From Micavibrio_B sp048498395 (GTDB taxonomy: Bacteria > Pseudomonadota > Alphaproteobacteria > Micavibrionales > Micavibrionaceae), in contig JBEHYB010000021.1 of NCBI GenBank assembly GCA_048498395.1, positions 1 to 28,318 of the forward strand: DNA of 28,318 nucleotides. The letters are read 5' to 3'. This document shows positions 1 to 7,701 of the stretch, piece by piece. Positions within the stretch are counted from its first letter, which is position 1. Each line of letters starts with the position of its first letter. The notes under the pieces were generated by a model. That model saw only the letters and a program-made list of their open reading frames with translations, made no database searches and was not told the origin of the DNA. The translations under genes and the position numbers were made by a program.

Positions 1-594
1 CAGCCAACGCTGGCGACAGACATGGGCGCGCTGCAAGAGCGTATTACTTCAACGCATAAGGGTTCGATTACATCCGTTCAGGCCGTTTACGTTCCTGCGG
101 ATGACTTGACCGACCCGGCTCCTGCAACGACCTTCGCTCACCTTGATGCGACAACCGTTCTGTCACGTCAGATCGCCGAGCTTGGGATTTACCCGGCTGT
201 CGATCCGCTTGACTCGACATCACGTATTCTGGATCCACGTATCGTCGGTGAAGCTCACTACAAGTGCGCGACGGACGTTCAGAAAACGCTGCAACAATAT
301 AAAGCCCTGCAGGACATCATCGCGATTCTGGGTATGGACGAACTGTCTGAAGAAGACAAACTCGTCGTCGCCCGCGCGCGTAAGATCCAGCGCTTCCTGT
401 CACAGCCGTTCCACGTTGCCGAGATCTTCACTGGCTCCCCTGGCGTGTTCGTCTCTATCGAAGACACCATCAAGGGCTTCCAGATGATCGTCGACGGTAA
501 ACTCGACCACCTGCCTGAAGCTGCCTTCTACATGGTCGGCACAATCGAGCAGGCGATCGAAAAAGGCAAAAAAATGGCTGCTGAAGCCGCTTAA
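1..594 (+). CDS. atpD: F1F0 ATP synthase subunit beta, C-terminal part (5' truncated by window)
   Basis: This is the C-terminal 197 residues of the catalytic beta subunit of F1 ATP synthase, which makes or hydrolyses ATP at the alpha/beta interfaces on the cytoplasmic face of the membrane. The reading frame is open from base 1, so the gene starts outside the window; the first in-frame ATG at 22 is internal. The visible part begins with the conserved QPTLATDMG segment and continues through the TSTHKGSITS stretch, the YVPADDLTDPAP region and the C-terminal helical domain with the DELSEEDK (DELSEED regulatory loop) motif. It is followed after 8 bases by atpC, the normal atpDC order. The nucleotide-binding P-loop is upstream and not visible. 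Assignment is secure. Confidence 0.97.
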   Translation, partial: QPTLATDMGALQERITSTHKGSITSVQAVYVPADDLTDPAPATTFAHLDATTVLSRQIAELGIYPAVDPLDSTSRILDPRIVGEAHYKCATDVQKTLQQYKALQDIIAILGMDELSEEDKLVVARARKIQRFLSQPFHVAEIFTGSPGVFVSIEDTIKGFQMIVDGKLDHLPEAAFYMVGTIEQAIEKGKKMAAEAA

Positions 595-602
595 GGATTG
601 TA

Positions 603-1013
603 ATGGAAAACTCTAAATTCTCATTTGAGTTGGTATCCCCGGAAGACAAGCTGATTTCAGAACCGGCTTTTCAGGTCACGATCCCTGGTGAAGAAGGCGA
701 TGTCGGCGTTCGCGCAGGGCATATGTCGCTCGTCGTTTCCATGCGTCCGGGAGTGGTCACCGTTCAGCGCGAGCAGAACGGCACAGCCGAGAAAATCTTT
801 ATCGCCGGCGGTTTCGCCGATATCGGCCAGAACCATGTAACGGTGCTGGCGGAAGAAGCTTTCCCGGTCGCCAATCTGAGCCGTGAAAAGCTTGAGCGCG
901 AATTGCAGATTCTCGATGAAGATATGCGTGTGGCGGACAGCGATGCCGAGCGTGCGCGTATCGAAGCTAAAAAAGCGCTCGTCGGTTCGATGATCGTGGC
1001 GATCAATTCATAA
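603..1013 (+). CDS. atpC: F1F0 ATP synthase subunit epsilon
   Basis: The 136-residue epsilon subunit belongs to the central stalk of F1 and couples rotation to catalysis while inhibiting ATP hydrolysis. The N-terminal beta-sandwich is recognisable from the FELVSPEDKLIS start, the TIPGEEGDVGVRAGHMSLV loop and the FIAGGFADI segment. The C-terminal helical hairpin follows, rich in Glu, Arg and Ala. The ATG lies 8 bases after the atpD stop, and a purine-rich AAGGA (594-598) precedes it. Length is normal for the family. It is the last gene of the atp operon here, since a hairpin terminator and a convergent gene follow. Confidence 0.97.
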   Translation: MENSKFSFELVSPEDKLISEPAFQVTIPGEEGDVGVRAGHMSLVVSMRPGVVTVQREQNGTAEKIFIAGGFADIGQNHVTVLAEEAFPVANLSREKLERELQILDEDMRVADSDAERARIEAKKALVGSMIVAINS

Positions 1014-1024
1014 CTACTTACATT

Positions 1025-1139
1025 GTCATACCGGTGAAAACCGGTATCCAGTAATATAGATAAAACCGGCGAAAGCCGGTTTTGCTTTTTGTGCTGGATC
1101 CCCGTTCACGCTCGGCTTTGCCTCACTGCCGGGGATGAC
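1025..1139. repeat. REP-like palindromic repeat pair (head to head)
   Basis: The left unit at 1025-1050 reads GTCAT, a GC-rich 8-bp stem (1028-1035 with 1040-1047, GAAA loop), then ATCCAG. The right unit at 1094-1139 is the mirror image: CTGGATCCCC, a longer centre, then GGGGATGACG. The atp terminator lies between them. Other units with the same GTCAT / GC-stem / ATC layout occur at 1901-1970 and 28295-28318, so this is a dispersed family and not a local accident. Confidence 0.7.
1062..1090 (+). terminator. Intrinsic terminator of the atp operon
   Basis: A perfect 9-bp stem (1062-1070 with 1075-1083) closed by a GAAA tetraloop is followed by GCTTTTT. It lies about 50 bases after the atpC stop and between two convergent genes. 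The A-rich left side also gives a possible terminator for the minus-strand gene arriving from the right. Confidence 0.75.
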
Positions 1140-1141
1140 GA

Positions 1142-1891
1142 TTATGCGAGGAGTATACGGCGCAGGCCGACTACTGAATTGCATTGATAAATTTCATCCG
1201 CCCGGGCCAGTCGCTCGGGCGTTATGCTTTCCTGCACCGCGTGTTTCTCGGCCATCAGTTTAAAACGCGTAATGCCGGGCAGCACGCCATCCAGAATTGG
1301 CGGCGTAAACCATTTTCCTTTTTCGACGATAAAGATATTGGAGCTGCTGGCGCAGGCGACAAATCCTTCCGTGTTCAAAAGGATTGCTTCATCTGCGCCA
1401 AGGTCCCGGGCTTCGATCAGGGCGAGGATATTATCCGCATAGTTCAGGGATTTGATGCGCGAGAGCGGGGAATGATGATTGCGGTGCGCCGTCGTCGCGA
1501 TAATCGCTGTAACCGGTTTGTCATCGACGGGCGGGGCGGGCATGACGCGCATTAATATAGTCGGGTGCGGATCTTCCGGCGGTTTGAGGCCCCGGGCGGC
1601 GATGCCACGCGTGATCTGGGTGCGCACGATCCAGCGCCCCTTGGCGACACCGTTCTTCGCGAACAGCATGGAGGCAATGGTCTTGAACTCGCTTTCCGGC
1701 TTGGCAACCGGGATATCCATGATGGCGGCATCATGCAGCAGGCGCTCGAAATGGTGATCCGCATCATCCATATGCCCGTCAACAGCTAGTTGCGTATCGA
1801 ACACGCCGTCAGCCAGGGTAAAGCCGCGGTCGTTGATCGACAGCGTGACTTTATCTTCTTCAATAAACTGATCCTGATAAAAGCAGAACAT
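1142..1891 (-). CDS. pabC: Class IV aminotransferase fold protein, probable aminodeoxychorismate lyase
   Basis: This 249-residue protein belongs to the PLP-dependent fold-type IV family (branched-chain aminotransferase, D-amino acid aminotransferase, aminodeoxychorismate lyase). The PLP lysine is probably K147 in the SRIKSLNYADN motif. The N-terminal FTLADGVFDT and the phosphate-binding NIFIV and LPGITR segments fit the fold. Sequence alone does not separate the lyase from the aminotransferases, but the gene follows pabB and pabA on the same strand, which favours release of pyruvate from aminodeoxychorismate to give p-aminobenzoate. A GGAG ribosome binding site about 8 bases upstream supports the ATG. 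The 89-base gap to pabA contains a palindromic repeat pair. Confidence 0.8.
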   Translation of the reverse strand: MFCFYQDQFIEEDKVTLSINDRGFTLADGVFDTQLAVDGHMDDADHHFERLLHDAAIMDIPVAKPESEFKTIASMLFAKNGVAKGRWIVRTQITRGIAARGLKPPEDPHPTILMRVMPAPPVDDKPVTAIIATTAHRNHHSPLSRIKSLNYADNILALIEARDLGADEAILLNTEGFVACASSSNIFIVEKGKWFTPPILDGVLPGITRFKLMAEKHAVQESITPERLARADEIYQCNSVVGLRRILLA

Positions 1892-1900
1892 AAATTACTC

Positions 1901-1970
1901 CGTCATCCCGGCGAAGGCCGGGATCTTTTTGCCATTGAAGTTAAAGATTCCGGCTTGCGCCGGAATGACG
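1901..1970. repeat. REP-like palindromic repeat pair between pabA and pabC
   Basis: Two 8-bp-stem hairpins face each other: 1905-1912 with 1917-1924 (GAAG loop), and 1947-1954 with 1959-1966 (TTGC loop). The outer ends are CGTCAT and ATGACG, so the whole block is an inverted repeat. It matches the layout at 1025-1139. Transcribed on the minus strand it would fold between pabA and pabC and could set their relative mRNA levels (inference). Confidence 0.75.
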
Positions 1971-1980
1971 TTCTTGTTTT

Positions 1981-2574
1981 TCATGCAGCTTCCCGGTTAC
2001 GGTTCCATGCAAAGGCAAGGCTCAGGAAATTTTCTATCACGGTTCCGCCATGTTCGGTCAGGATGGATTCGGGATGAAACTGAACACCGTAGACAGGATA
2101 TGTTTCATGCTCGATCGCCATCACGATGCCGTCTTCGGTCTGTGCGGATACCTTAAGCGGACCTAAATCCTCAATCTGTACCATCAATGAATGATAACGC
2201 CCGGCCTGGAAAGGCGAGGGCACGCCGGAAAACAGTTTCGTGTGTTCATGATAGACGGTGCTGGCCTTGCCATGCATCGGGTAATGGGCGGGAATGACGT
2301 GGCTTCCATAGACTTCTGCGATACATTGATGACCGAGACAGACACCAAGAACAGGTATATTGGCACCGCAATCGCGGATCAGGTCGTTACAGATTCCGGC
2401 CTGTGCCGGGCCGCAGGGACCGGGAGACAGGATAATGGCTTCGGGTTGAAGGCGGGAAATTTCGTCGGTGGTGATTGCGTCGTTGCGAACGATCAGAATG
2501 TCATGTCCAAGATTTTCAACATATCTCCCAAGGTTGTGAACGAAGGAGTCATAGTTATCAATCAGTATGATCAT
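1981..2574 (-). CDS. pabA: Aminodeoxychorismate/anthranilate synthase glutamine amidotransferase subunit
   Basis: This is a 197-residue class I glutamine amidotransferase that frees ammonia from glutamine for the chorismate-aminating partner subunit. The oxyanion/nucleophile motif GVCLGHQ carries catalytic C79. The His-Glu pair lies in FHPES (H167, E169). The N terminus MIILIDNYDSF and the LSPGPCGP loop are typical of PabA/TrpG. Its ATG overlaps the pabB stop codon by 4 bases (ATGA), indicating translational coupling with pabB. In many bacteria one subunit serves both folate and tryptophan synthesis, so dual use is possible. No trp gene is present in the window. Confidence 0.93.
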   Translation of the reverse strand: MIILIDNYDSFVHNLGRYVENLGHDILIVRNDAITTDEISRLQPEAIILSPGPCGPAQAGICNDLIRDCGANIPVLGVCLGHQCIAEVYGSHVIPAHYPMHGKASTVYHEHTKLFSGVPSPFQAGRYHSLMVQIEDLGPLKVSAQTEDGIVMAIEHETYPVYGVQFHPESILTEHGGTVIENFLSLAFAWNRNREAA

Positions 2575-3968
2575 GCGATTTTTTCGGAAGCCCTGTCAGA
2601 GAATTTTTCTTGTTTTGTCTCGAAACTTTCGAAGATTTTACGCGCTTTGACAAGCGTTTCCTGATATTCGCCCTCAAGATCCGACTCCGCGACGATTCCG
2701 CCGCCGACACTTAAGGTAACTTTATTATCCTTGTAGACGAGCGTACGGATGGCGATGTTCATGTCCATTGCGCCATCAAACCCGATATAACCGATGCAGC
2801 CGCAATAGGCACCGCGTCTTGTCGGCTCAAGTTCTTCGATGATCTGCATGGCGCGGATTTTCGGTGCACCGGTGATCGAGCCGCCGGGAAAACAGGCGGC
2901 AAGCGCGTCGATTGCCGATTTCCCGGCTTTCAGGTAACCCACGACGGAAGACACAAGATGATGCAGTCCGCTATAGCTTTCGACCGCGCATAGTTCAGGC
3001 ACCTGAATTGAATCCGGTGTGCATACTTTTGAAAGATCGTTGCGCAGCAGATCAACGATCATGATGTTTTCGGCGCGGTCTTTTGCACTCGACCTTAAGA
3101 CATCCGGGTTTTCGCTGTCGGGCGCGGTGCCTTTGATCGGACGGGTTTCAACCTTGCGGTCGGTGACTTGCAGAAAACGTTCCGGCGAGCTTGAGGACAG
3201 CGTTACATCGGCGATATGAAGATAGGCCGAGAAGGGCGCAGGATTGACCTGGCGCAGCTCAAGATAATGTGAATAGGCGTTGAAATATTCGGGCAGGTCG
3301 GCTGTGAATTTCTGGGTCAGGTTGACCTGAAAAATATCGCCGGCATGAATGTAATCGATAACCGTCTGGATATCGTTTTTATACTCCGCACGGGATTTCA
3401 GGCGCTGCCATTCCGGGCGGTGAGAATTCGGCACGTTGTATTTAAAATTATTGAGTTTTGCATTGAGGCGTTCGAGTTTGCCTTCAGCTTCGTTCCTGTT
3501 ATGCGCGATCGTGCAGAACCATGCTTTTTTCTTCCTGAGGTCAAAACCGATGACCTGATCATAAATCCCCAATGCCATGTCCGGCACTTTCATGTCGTCA
3601 TGCGCGATCGCAGGAAGTTTTTCAAAGTAGCGCGCGAGTTCGTAAGAGAAATAACCGGCCAGCCCGTTCGTGAAAGGCAGCGGGGATTTATCCGCGAGTT
3701 TCGTATTTTCTTTCCATGCGTTCACACGTTTCTCGATGACACTGAACGGGCTTTCGCGGAAGGCGAGTTCGAACTCATGATTTCGGACGATGGTTTTGCC
3801 ATTGCGATGAATGATCGTCTCGAAAGGAGAAAAACCGATGAAGGAAAATTTTGAATGCGGGCTTTGTGCGTCGCTTGAATCGAGAAGAATAGAGCCGTCG
3901 TCGGATGCGAAAACCGAGAAGGCTTTCTCAGGCGTTGTATAAGCAATTTCGAATATAAACTGTTGCAT
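2571..3968 (-). CDS. pabB: Aminodeoxychorismate synthase component I
   Basis: The 465-residue chorismate-binding enzyme adds ammonia from PabA to chorismate, giving 4-amino-4-deoxychorismate in folate synthesis. The motif RPIKGT (K279) has the lysine typical of PabB; anthranilate synthase TrpE normally has PIAGT, so this argues for PabB. Further family marks are MIVDLLRNDL, the FPGGSITGAPK loop near 360-370, and the C-terminal GGGIVAESD and E-YQET motifs for chorismate and magnesium. The N-terminal domain is the usual variable beta-rich part. The upstream helicase gene ends 80 bases away on the same strand. No strong ribosome binding site is seen before the ATG. Confidence 0.94.
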   Translation of the reverse strand: MQQFIFEIAYTTPEKAFSVFASDDGSILLDSSDAQSPHSKFSFIGFSPFETIIHRNGKTIVRNHEFELAFRESPFSVIEKRVNAWKENTKLADKSPLPFTNGLAGYFSYELARYFEKLPAIAHDDMKVPDMALGIYDQVIGFDLRKKKAWFCTIAHNRNEAEGKLERLNAKLNNFKYNVPNSHRPEWQRLKSRAEYKNDIQTVIDYIHAGDIFQVNLTQKFTADLPEYFNAYSHYLELRQVNPAPFSAYLHIADVTLSSSSPERFLQVTDRKVETRPIKGTAPDSENPDVLRSSAKDRAENIMIVDLLRNDLSKVCTPDSIQVPELCAVESYSGLHHLVSSVVGYLKAGKSAIDALAACFPGGSITGAPKIRAMQIIEELEPTRRGAYCGCIGYIGFDGAMDMNIAIRTLVYKDNKVTLSVGGGIVAESDLEGEYQETLVKARKIFESFETKQEKFSDRASEKIA

Positions 3969-4048
3969 ATTCTATTTCTCTGCCCCGTTGCGGCGTTATG
4001 CGTCAGGTCACGCAGTTTTGGCAAGAAAAATCGTTTAAACGCCTGAAA

Positions 4049-6826
4049 CTAAGACTCTGAATCGAGGAATTCCCGGGTCTTTGCAATGGTTTCGGCCAGT
4101 CCCAGTTTCTCGATTATAACCCCTTCAGGGAAGGCGGTATGCAGCCGCTGCGGCAGGGCGGAATCCAGCATGATAAAGACCCCGCGATCGGTGGCGCGGC
4201 GGATAAGGCGGCCATAGGCCTGTTTGAGTTTCAGGCGTGTCAGGCGGTCGTCATAGGCCGACCCACCGAGTGCTTTTTTACGCGCCTTGTGCAGAAGCGT
4301 TGCACGCGGCCATGGCACGCGATCGAAGGCGATCATGCGCAGTGAATCGCCAGGCACATCTACACCGTCGCGTACCGCATCCGTGCCCAGCAGGCAGGAA
4401 TGCGTATCGTCGCGAAACATATCGACCAGCGTTCCGGCATCGATCCCGTCGACATGCTGGGAGAATAATGTAATGCCGTCACGCGACAGGCGATCCTGAA
4501 TCTTTGCGTGAACATTTTTCAATCGCTGGATTGACGTGAAAAGCCCGAGCCCGCCGCCGCCGCTTGCCAGGAACAACTCGCGGTAGGCGGCTGCCAACTG
4601 GTCGGAGTCATTTTTGCGAATATCCGTTACAATAAAGACGCGCGTGCGCGCCGCATAATCGAACGGTGAGGGGATCGAGAAGGTCATCGGCGAGCTAGAC
4701 AGGTGATTGGCACCCGTGATCGTGCTGGCGGTTTCCCATCCCGCCGGATTTTCAGGCAGCATATAGCCGTCGCGCAAGGTAGCGGAGGTGACAATCATGC
4801 TATGTGCATGCGGCTTCAGCGCCGCGGCGAAGGGTTTGGTCGGATCGATATAGTGACGGTACATGCCGACATCGTAAATCTTGCCTTCGGCACGATCGAC
4901 CGACATCCAGTCAACCCAGTCCACCGGGTTAAGCCCGGATTCCAGTGTTTCAAGCATGCCGATCCATGAGGAAATCGTGAGCTGGGCGCGGCGATCGAGA
5001 GATTGCGCGACGGCATCGAGACGTTTGCGGCTGTCGGGCGAAAGCGTGTCCGATTGTTCGTCGAGCCGCCCGCGCAGATGGGCGACAAGACGTAGCATCG
5101 TCGCGCGCAGGACTTTCAGATCTTCCTTAAGCTGGTCCGATACTTCCAGAAGACCTGTGATCAGCGGAAAACTCGGTGTTTCCAGTGAGTAGAAACCTTC
5201 GCTGCCTTCGGCGCGGGCTTGCACCTGATGGAATATCTTCTCGATCAGTTTTTCTGCAGACCCTTGCGGGTTGCCGGCCTTAAGGCGCGGCAGCCAGTCT
5301 TCGGAAGTCAGGAAACGGGCGTGATGTAAAATACGATCCATCAAACCGATACCGTCATCATCGCCCGCGAGCAGGTCTTCAAGACGTTTCTTCAGGCCGC
5401 GTGCACGCGAACGCCGTCCGCCTTCAGGCCCCATCAGCCAGCGCCGCAGATCATAAGTTTCATGCCCTGTCAGGTGCGCGGCAAAAGCGGAATCCGCAGC
5501 CTCGAACAAATGATGGCCTTCGTCGAAAATATAACGCTGGGGCAGGTTGTCGTCTAACCCTGCGAGCGCCGTCTGGTGCATGACGACGGCGTGGTTCGCG
5601 ATCACGAGCGGTGTCTGTTTCGCCTTACGGATCGCGCGTTCGGTGAAGCAGCGCTTGTAATGATCGCAGGCGGAGAAGATACATTCCCCGCGACGGTCGG
5701 CCAGACCTGTCGTCTGCGCGTAACCAAGAAGTCCCGGCAACCAGCCCGGAAAGTCAAAGCCGGTGAGGTCGCCGTCGCGTGTTTCCATGACCCATCGCGC
5801 CATGATACCGGCGGAGATCGCGGTCTTGATTTGCGTGGTCAAGCCTGCGCCAGCGGCGAGATCGTCAAAATTCAGGAGGCAGAGGTAATTCTCGCGCCCT
5901 TTGCGGATCGACATTTTCTTGTCGCGGATATCGGGATCGGGATAAAGCTTGATCAGTTCGGTCTCGATCTGGCGTTGCAGGTTTTTTGTATAGGTTGAAA
6001 TCCACACGGGGGATTCATTCTTCTCGGACCACAGGCTTGCAGGCACGAGATAACCGAGCGTTTTGCCGACACCCGTGCCGGCCTCGGCGAGGATGACATT
6101 CGTTTCATCTGCCTTATCGCGTGCGCCGAAGGCTTCAACGAGGCGTGTCGTGTAATTCACCTGTGGCGCGCGGCTTTCGGAACCGTGATTTTGCGAGAGC
6201 ACATTCAGCAAACGCTCGCGCGCTTCGTCGCCCGTGACGGGAATATGCGACGGCGGCGGCAGCGGCGCGTCTTCCGCCCATTCCGGTAAATCTTTCCAGA
6301 CATTGAGAAGGGTGCGGCTGATGATCGGACGTTCTTTCTCATAAACTTCGCCGAATGCGGAGAATATAAACGGTGTCCAGAACCAGCCGCGGCCATTCAG
6401 TCCCATGACCTCGGCGATGGCCAGGATGCGTTCCTTGTGTCTGTATTTCGAAATATCGTCGAGCAGGTAGGCGGCGGATTCCTGTAGCGATAGCGGATAG
6501 TCTTCGAATGTTTCCGGCGCGTTTTGCCCAAGTGCCTTGGCGATGCCGACAGGTGTGGGAACGCAGAATCGCGTCGGATGCACGAAGGCGAAAAGTTCGA
6601 GCACGTCGGCGGCTTCGAGATTTTGAGCGCCGAGCTTTGCGCGGATATAAGGCGCGTGACAGACGAGTGTTATTTTTTTATTTACCGCGAACTGCGCCTG
6701 CGTCGCATCCAGGATTTTAAGTTCACCGGTTGTTGTTAGAACCGCGAATTGCCCCGAGCCCGCGCAAAGCACGGGACAGGCGGGGACGGATATCCCGGAT
6801 TTCGGCGACTCGAGGTCTGTCTGCAT
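4049..6826 (-). CDS. DinG/XPD-family ATP-dependent DNA helicase with Fe-S cluster motif
   Basis: This 925-residue superfamily 2 helicase of the DinG/Rad3 type would unwind DNA 5' to 3' during repair or removal of R-loops and forks (family knowledge). Visible motifs are Walker A EAGTGVGKT (248-256), DEGH (435-438), motif V around DAVRDGVDVPG, and motif VI around QAYGRLIRRA. Four cysteines between motifs I and II (C316, C382, C387, C393) match the XPD/DinG 4Fe-4S ligand layout. The first ~220 residues are an extra N-terminal region that I do not recognise; some DinG relatives carry an exonuclease domain there, but I see no DEDD motif. The ATG has no clear ribosome binding site and lies 12 bases after the pilin-like gene, so coupling is likely. 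Confidence 0.88.
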   Translation of the reverse strand: MQTDLESPKSGISVPACPVLCAGSGQFAVLTTTGELKILDATQAQFAVNKKITLVCHAPYIRAKLGAQNLEAADVLELFAFVHPTRFCVPTPVGIAKALGQNAPETFEDYPLSLQESAAYLLDDISKYRHKERILAIAEVMGLNGRGWFWTPFIFSAFGEVYEKERPIISRTLLNVWKDLPEWAEDAPLPPPSHIPVTGDEARERLLNVLSQNHGSESRAPQVNYTTRLVEAFGARDKADETNVILAEAGTGVGKTLGYLVPASLWSEKNESPVWISTYTKNLQRQIETELIKLYPDPDIRDKKMSIRKGRENYLCLLNFDDLAAGAGLTTQIKTAISAGIMARWVMETRDGDLTGFDFPGWLPGLLGYAQTTGLADRRGECIFSACDHYKRCFTERAIRKAKQTPLVIANHAVVMHQTALAGLDDNLPQRYIFDEGHHLFEAADSAFAAHLTGHETYDLRRWLMGPEGGRRSRARGLKKRLEDLLAGDDDGIGLMDRILHHARFLTSEDWLPRLKAGNPQGSAEKLIEKIFHQVQARAEGSEGFYSLETPSFPLITGLLEVSDQLKEDLKVLRATMLRLVAHLRGRLDEQSDTLSPDSRKRLDAVAQSLDRRAQLTISSWIGMLETLESGLNPVDWVDWMSVDRAEGKIYDVGMYRHYIDPTKPFAAALKPHAHSMIVTSATLRDGYMLPENPAGWETASTITGANHLSSSPMTFSIPSPFDYAARTRVFIVTDIRKNDSDQLAAAYRELFLASGGGGLGLFTSIQRLKNVHAKIQDRLSRDGITLFSQHVDGIDAGTLVDMFRDDTHSCLLGTDAVRDGVDVPGDSLRMIAFDRVPWPRATLLHKARKKALGGSAYDDRLTRLKLKQAYGRLIRRATDRGVFIMLDSALPQRLHTAFPEGVIIEKLGLAETIAKTREFLDSES

Positions 6827-6838
6827 GGACAGAGATTA

Positions 6839-7645
6839 TCAGCGTTCTATCAGCACATGATAGAAGAAATATTTACCCGTGCCGGTCTGGGTTGTGCCTG
6901 CCGGATCTTCATAGCTACTGGCTGCTTCAAAACAGCCAGTTCTTTTATCGAAGAGCGCGCCCGCGCGGCCGGATGTGTTTTTGTCTTCAAGCGAAACCCC
7001 GGCGAGCGTATCGGCCAGCGAATAGTTGGTGACAACGGCCGTTGCGTTCGGGGCCGAGAATTTATAGCGATAATCGAATTTATTTTTGGCCTGCGGTATC
7101 GCGACGGACAGATCTGCCGCCACGCCGGTCGCGACATTGATGGCCTTGCAGACATTTGCGTCAACAAGCGGCAATACCATCATCAGGTCCTGGCAGTTGG
7201 CGGTACAGGCTGTTGCAGTTTCACGTTCAGGACCGACTCCGAAGACGCTGTTATTAATAGGAAAATACCAGTCGGCACCGCTGTTGGCATTTGTCTGCGG
7301 ACGGGGGAATGTCAGGCCGCCTCCCGCGACATTGAAAACCCAGCAGCTTTTATCGGCGGGGCTTTGGGCGTTCGTGTAGCCGGTGACGGTTGGATTCTCG
7401 AAACTGATCTCAAGGATACTGCAACCTTTTGACCTCAGCCCGTCGATGGCATTTTCCACCGTGCGGGCGGATTTAATAACATTGGAGGCCATCGCCTGCG
7501 CCTGCTCTATTGAAACATCATTGCTGGTATTCGAGCTCATACGCGTGAAAGTAATCGTGAGGGCGGCGAGAAGGGCGATTATGATAAGGACGATAACAAA
7601 GGCATTTCCGGCCGTTGAATGGTTAATAATCCCTTGATTTTTCAT
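6839..7645 (-). CDS. Pilin-like single-pass membrane protein of unknown function
   Basis: This is a 268-residue protein with a short polar leader, then a strongly hydrophobic helix at about residues 14-35 (FVIVLIIIALLAALTITF), then an exported domain rich in Asn, Thr, Ala and Gly. The layout, with TAG just before the helix and a SIEQAQ helical stretch after it, resembles type IV pilins and pseudopilins, but the usual GF-x3-E start is absent (there is an Asn and no Glu at +5). Several cysteines in the outer domain (KGCS, KSCW, TACTANC, NVCK, TGCF) suggest disulphides. The start has a GAGAGG site 8-9 bases upstream. It is the first gene of the minus-strand run ending in pabC and diverges from lysS. 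No other pilus gene is near. Confidence 0.6.
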   Translation of the reverse strand: MKNQGIINHSTAGNAFVIVLIIIALLAALTITFTRMSSNTSNDVSIEQAQAMASNVIKSARTVENAIDGLRSKGCSILEISFENPTVTGYTNAQSPADKSCWVFNVAGGGLTFPRPQTNANSGADWYFPINNSVFGVGPERETATACTANCQDLMMVLPLVDANVCKAINVATGVAADLSVAIPQAKNKFDYRYKFSAPNATAVVTNYSLADTLAGVSLEDKNTSGRAGALFDKRTGCFEAASSYEDPAGTTQTGTGKYFFYHVLIER

Positions 7646-7701
7646 AGATTTTGCCTCTCAATAGGTATCTATTTTACCACAGAATCGTTAAGGCCTAAAC
7701 C

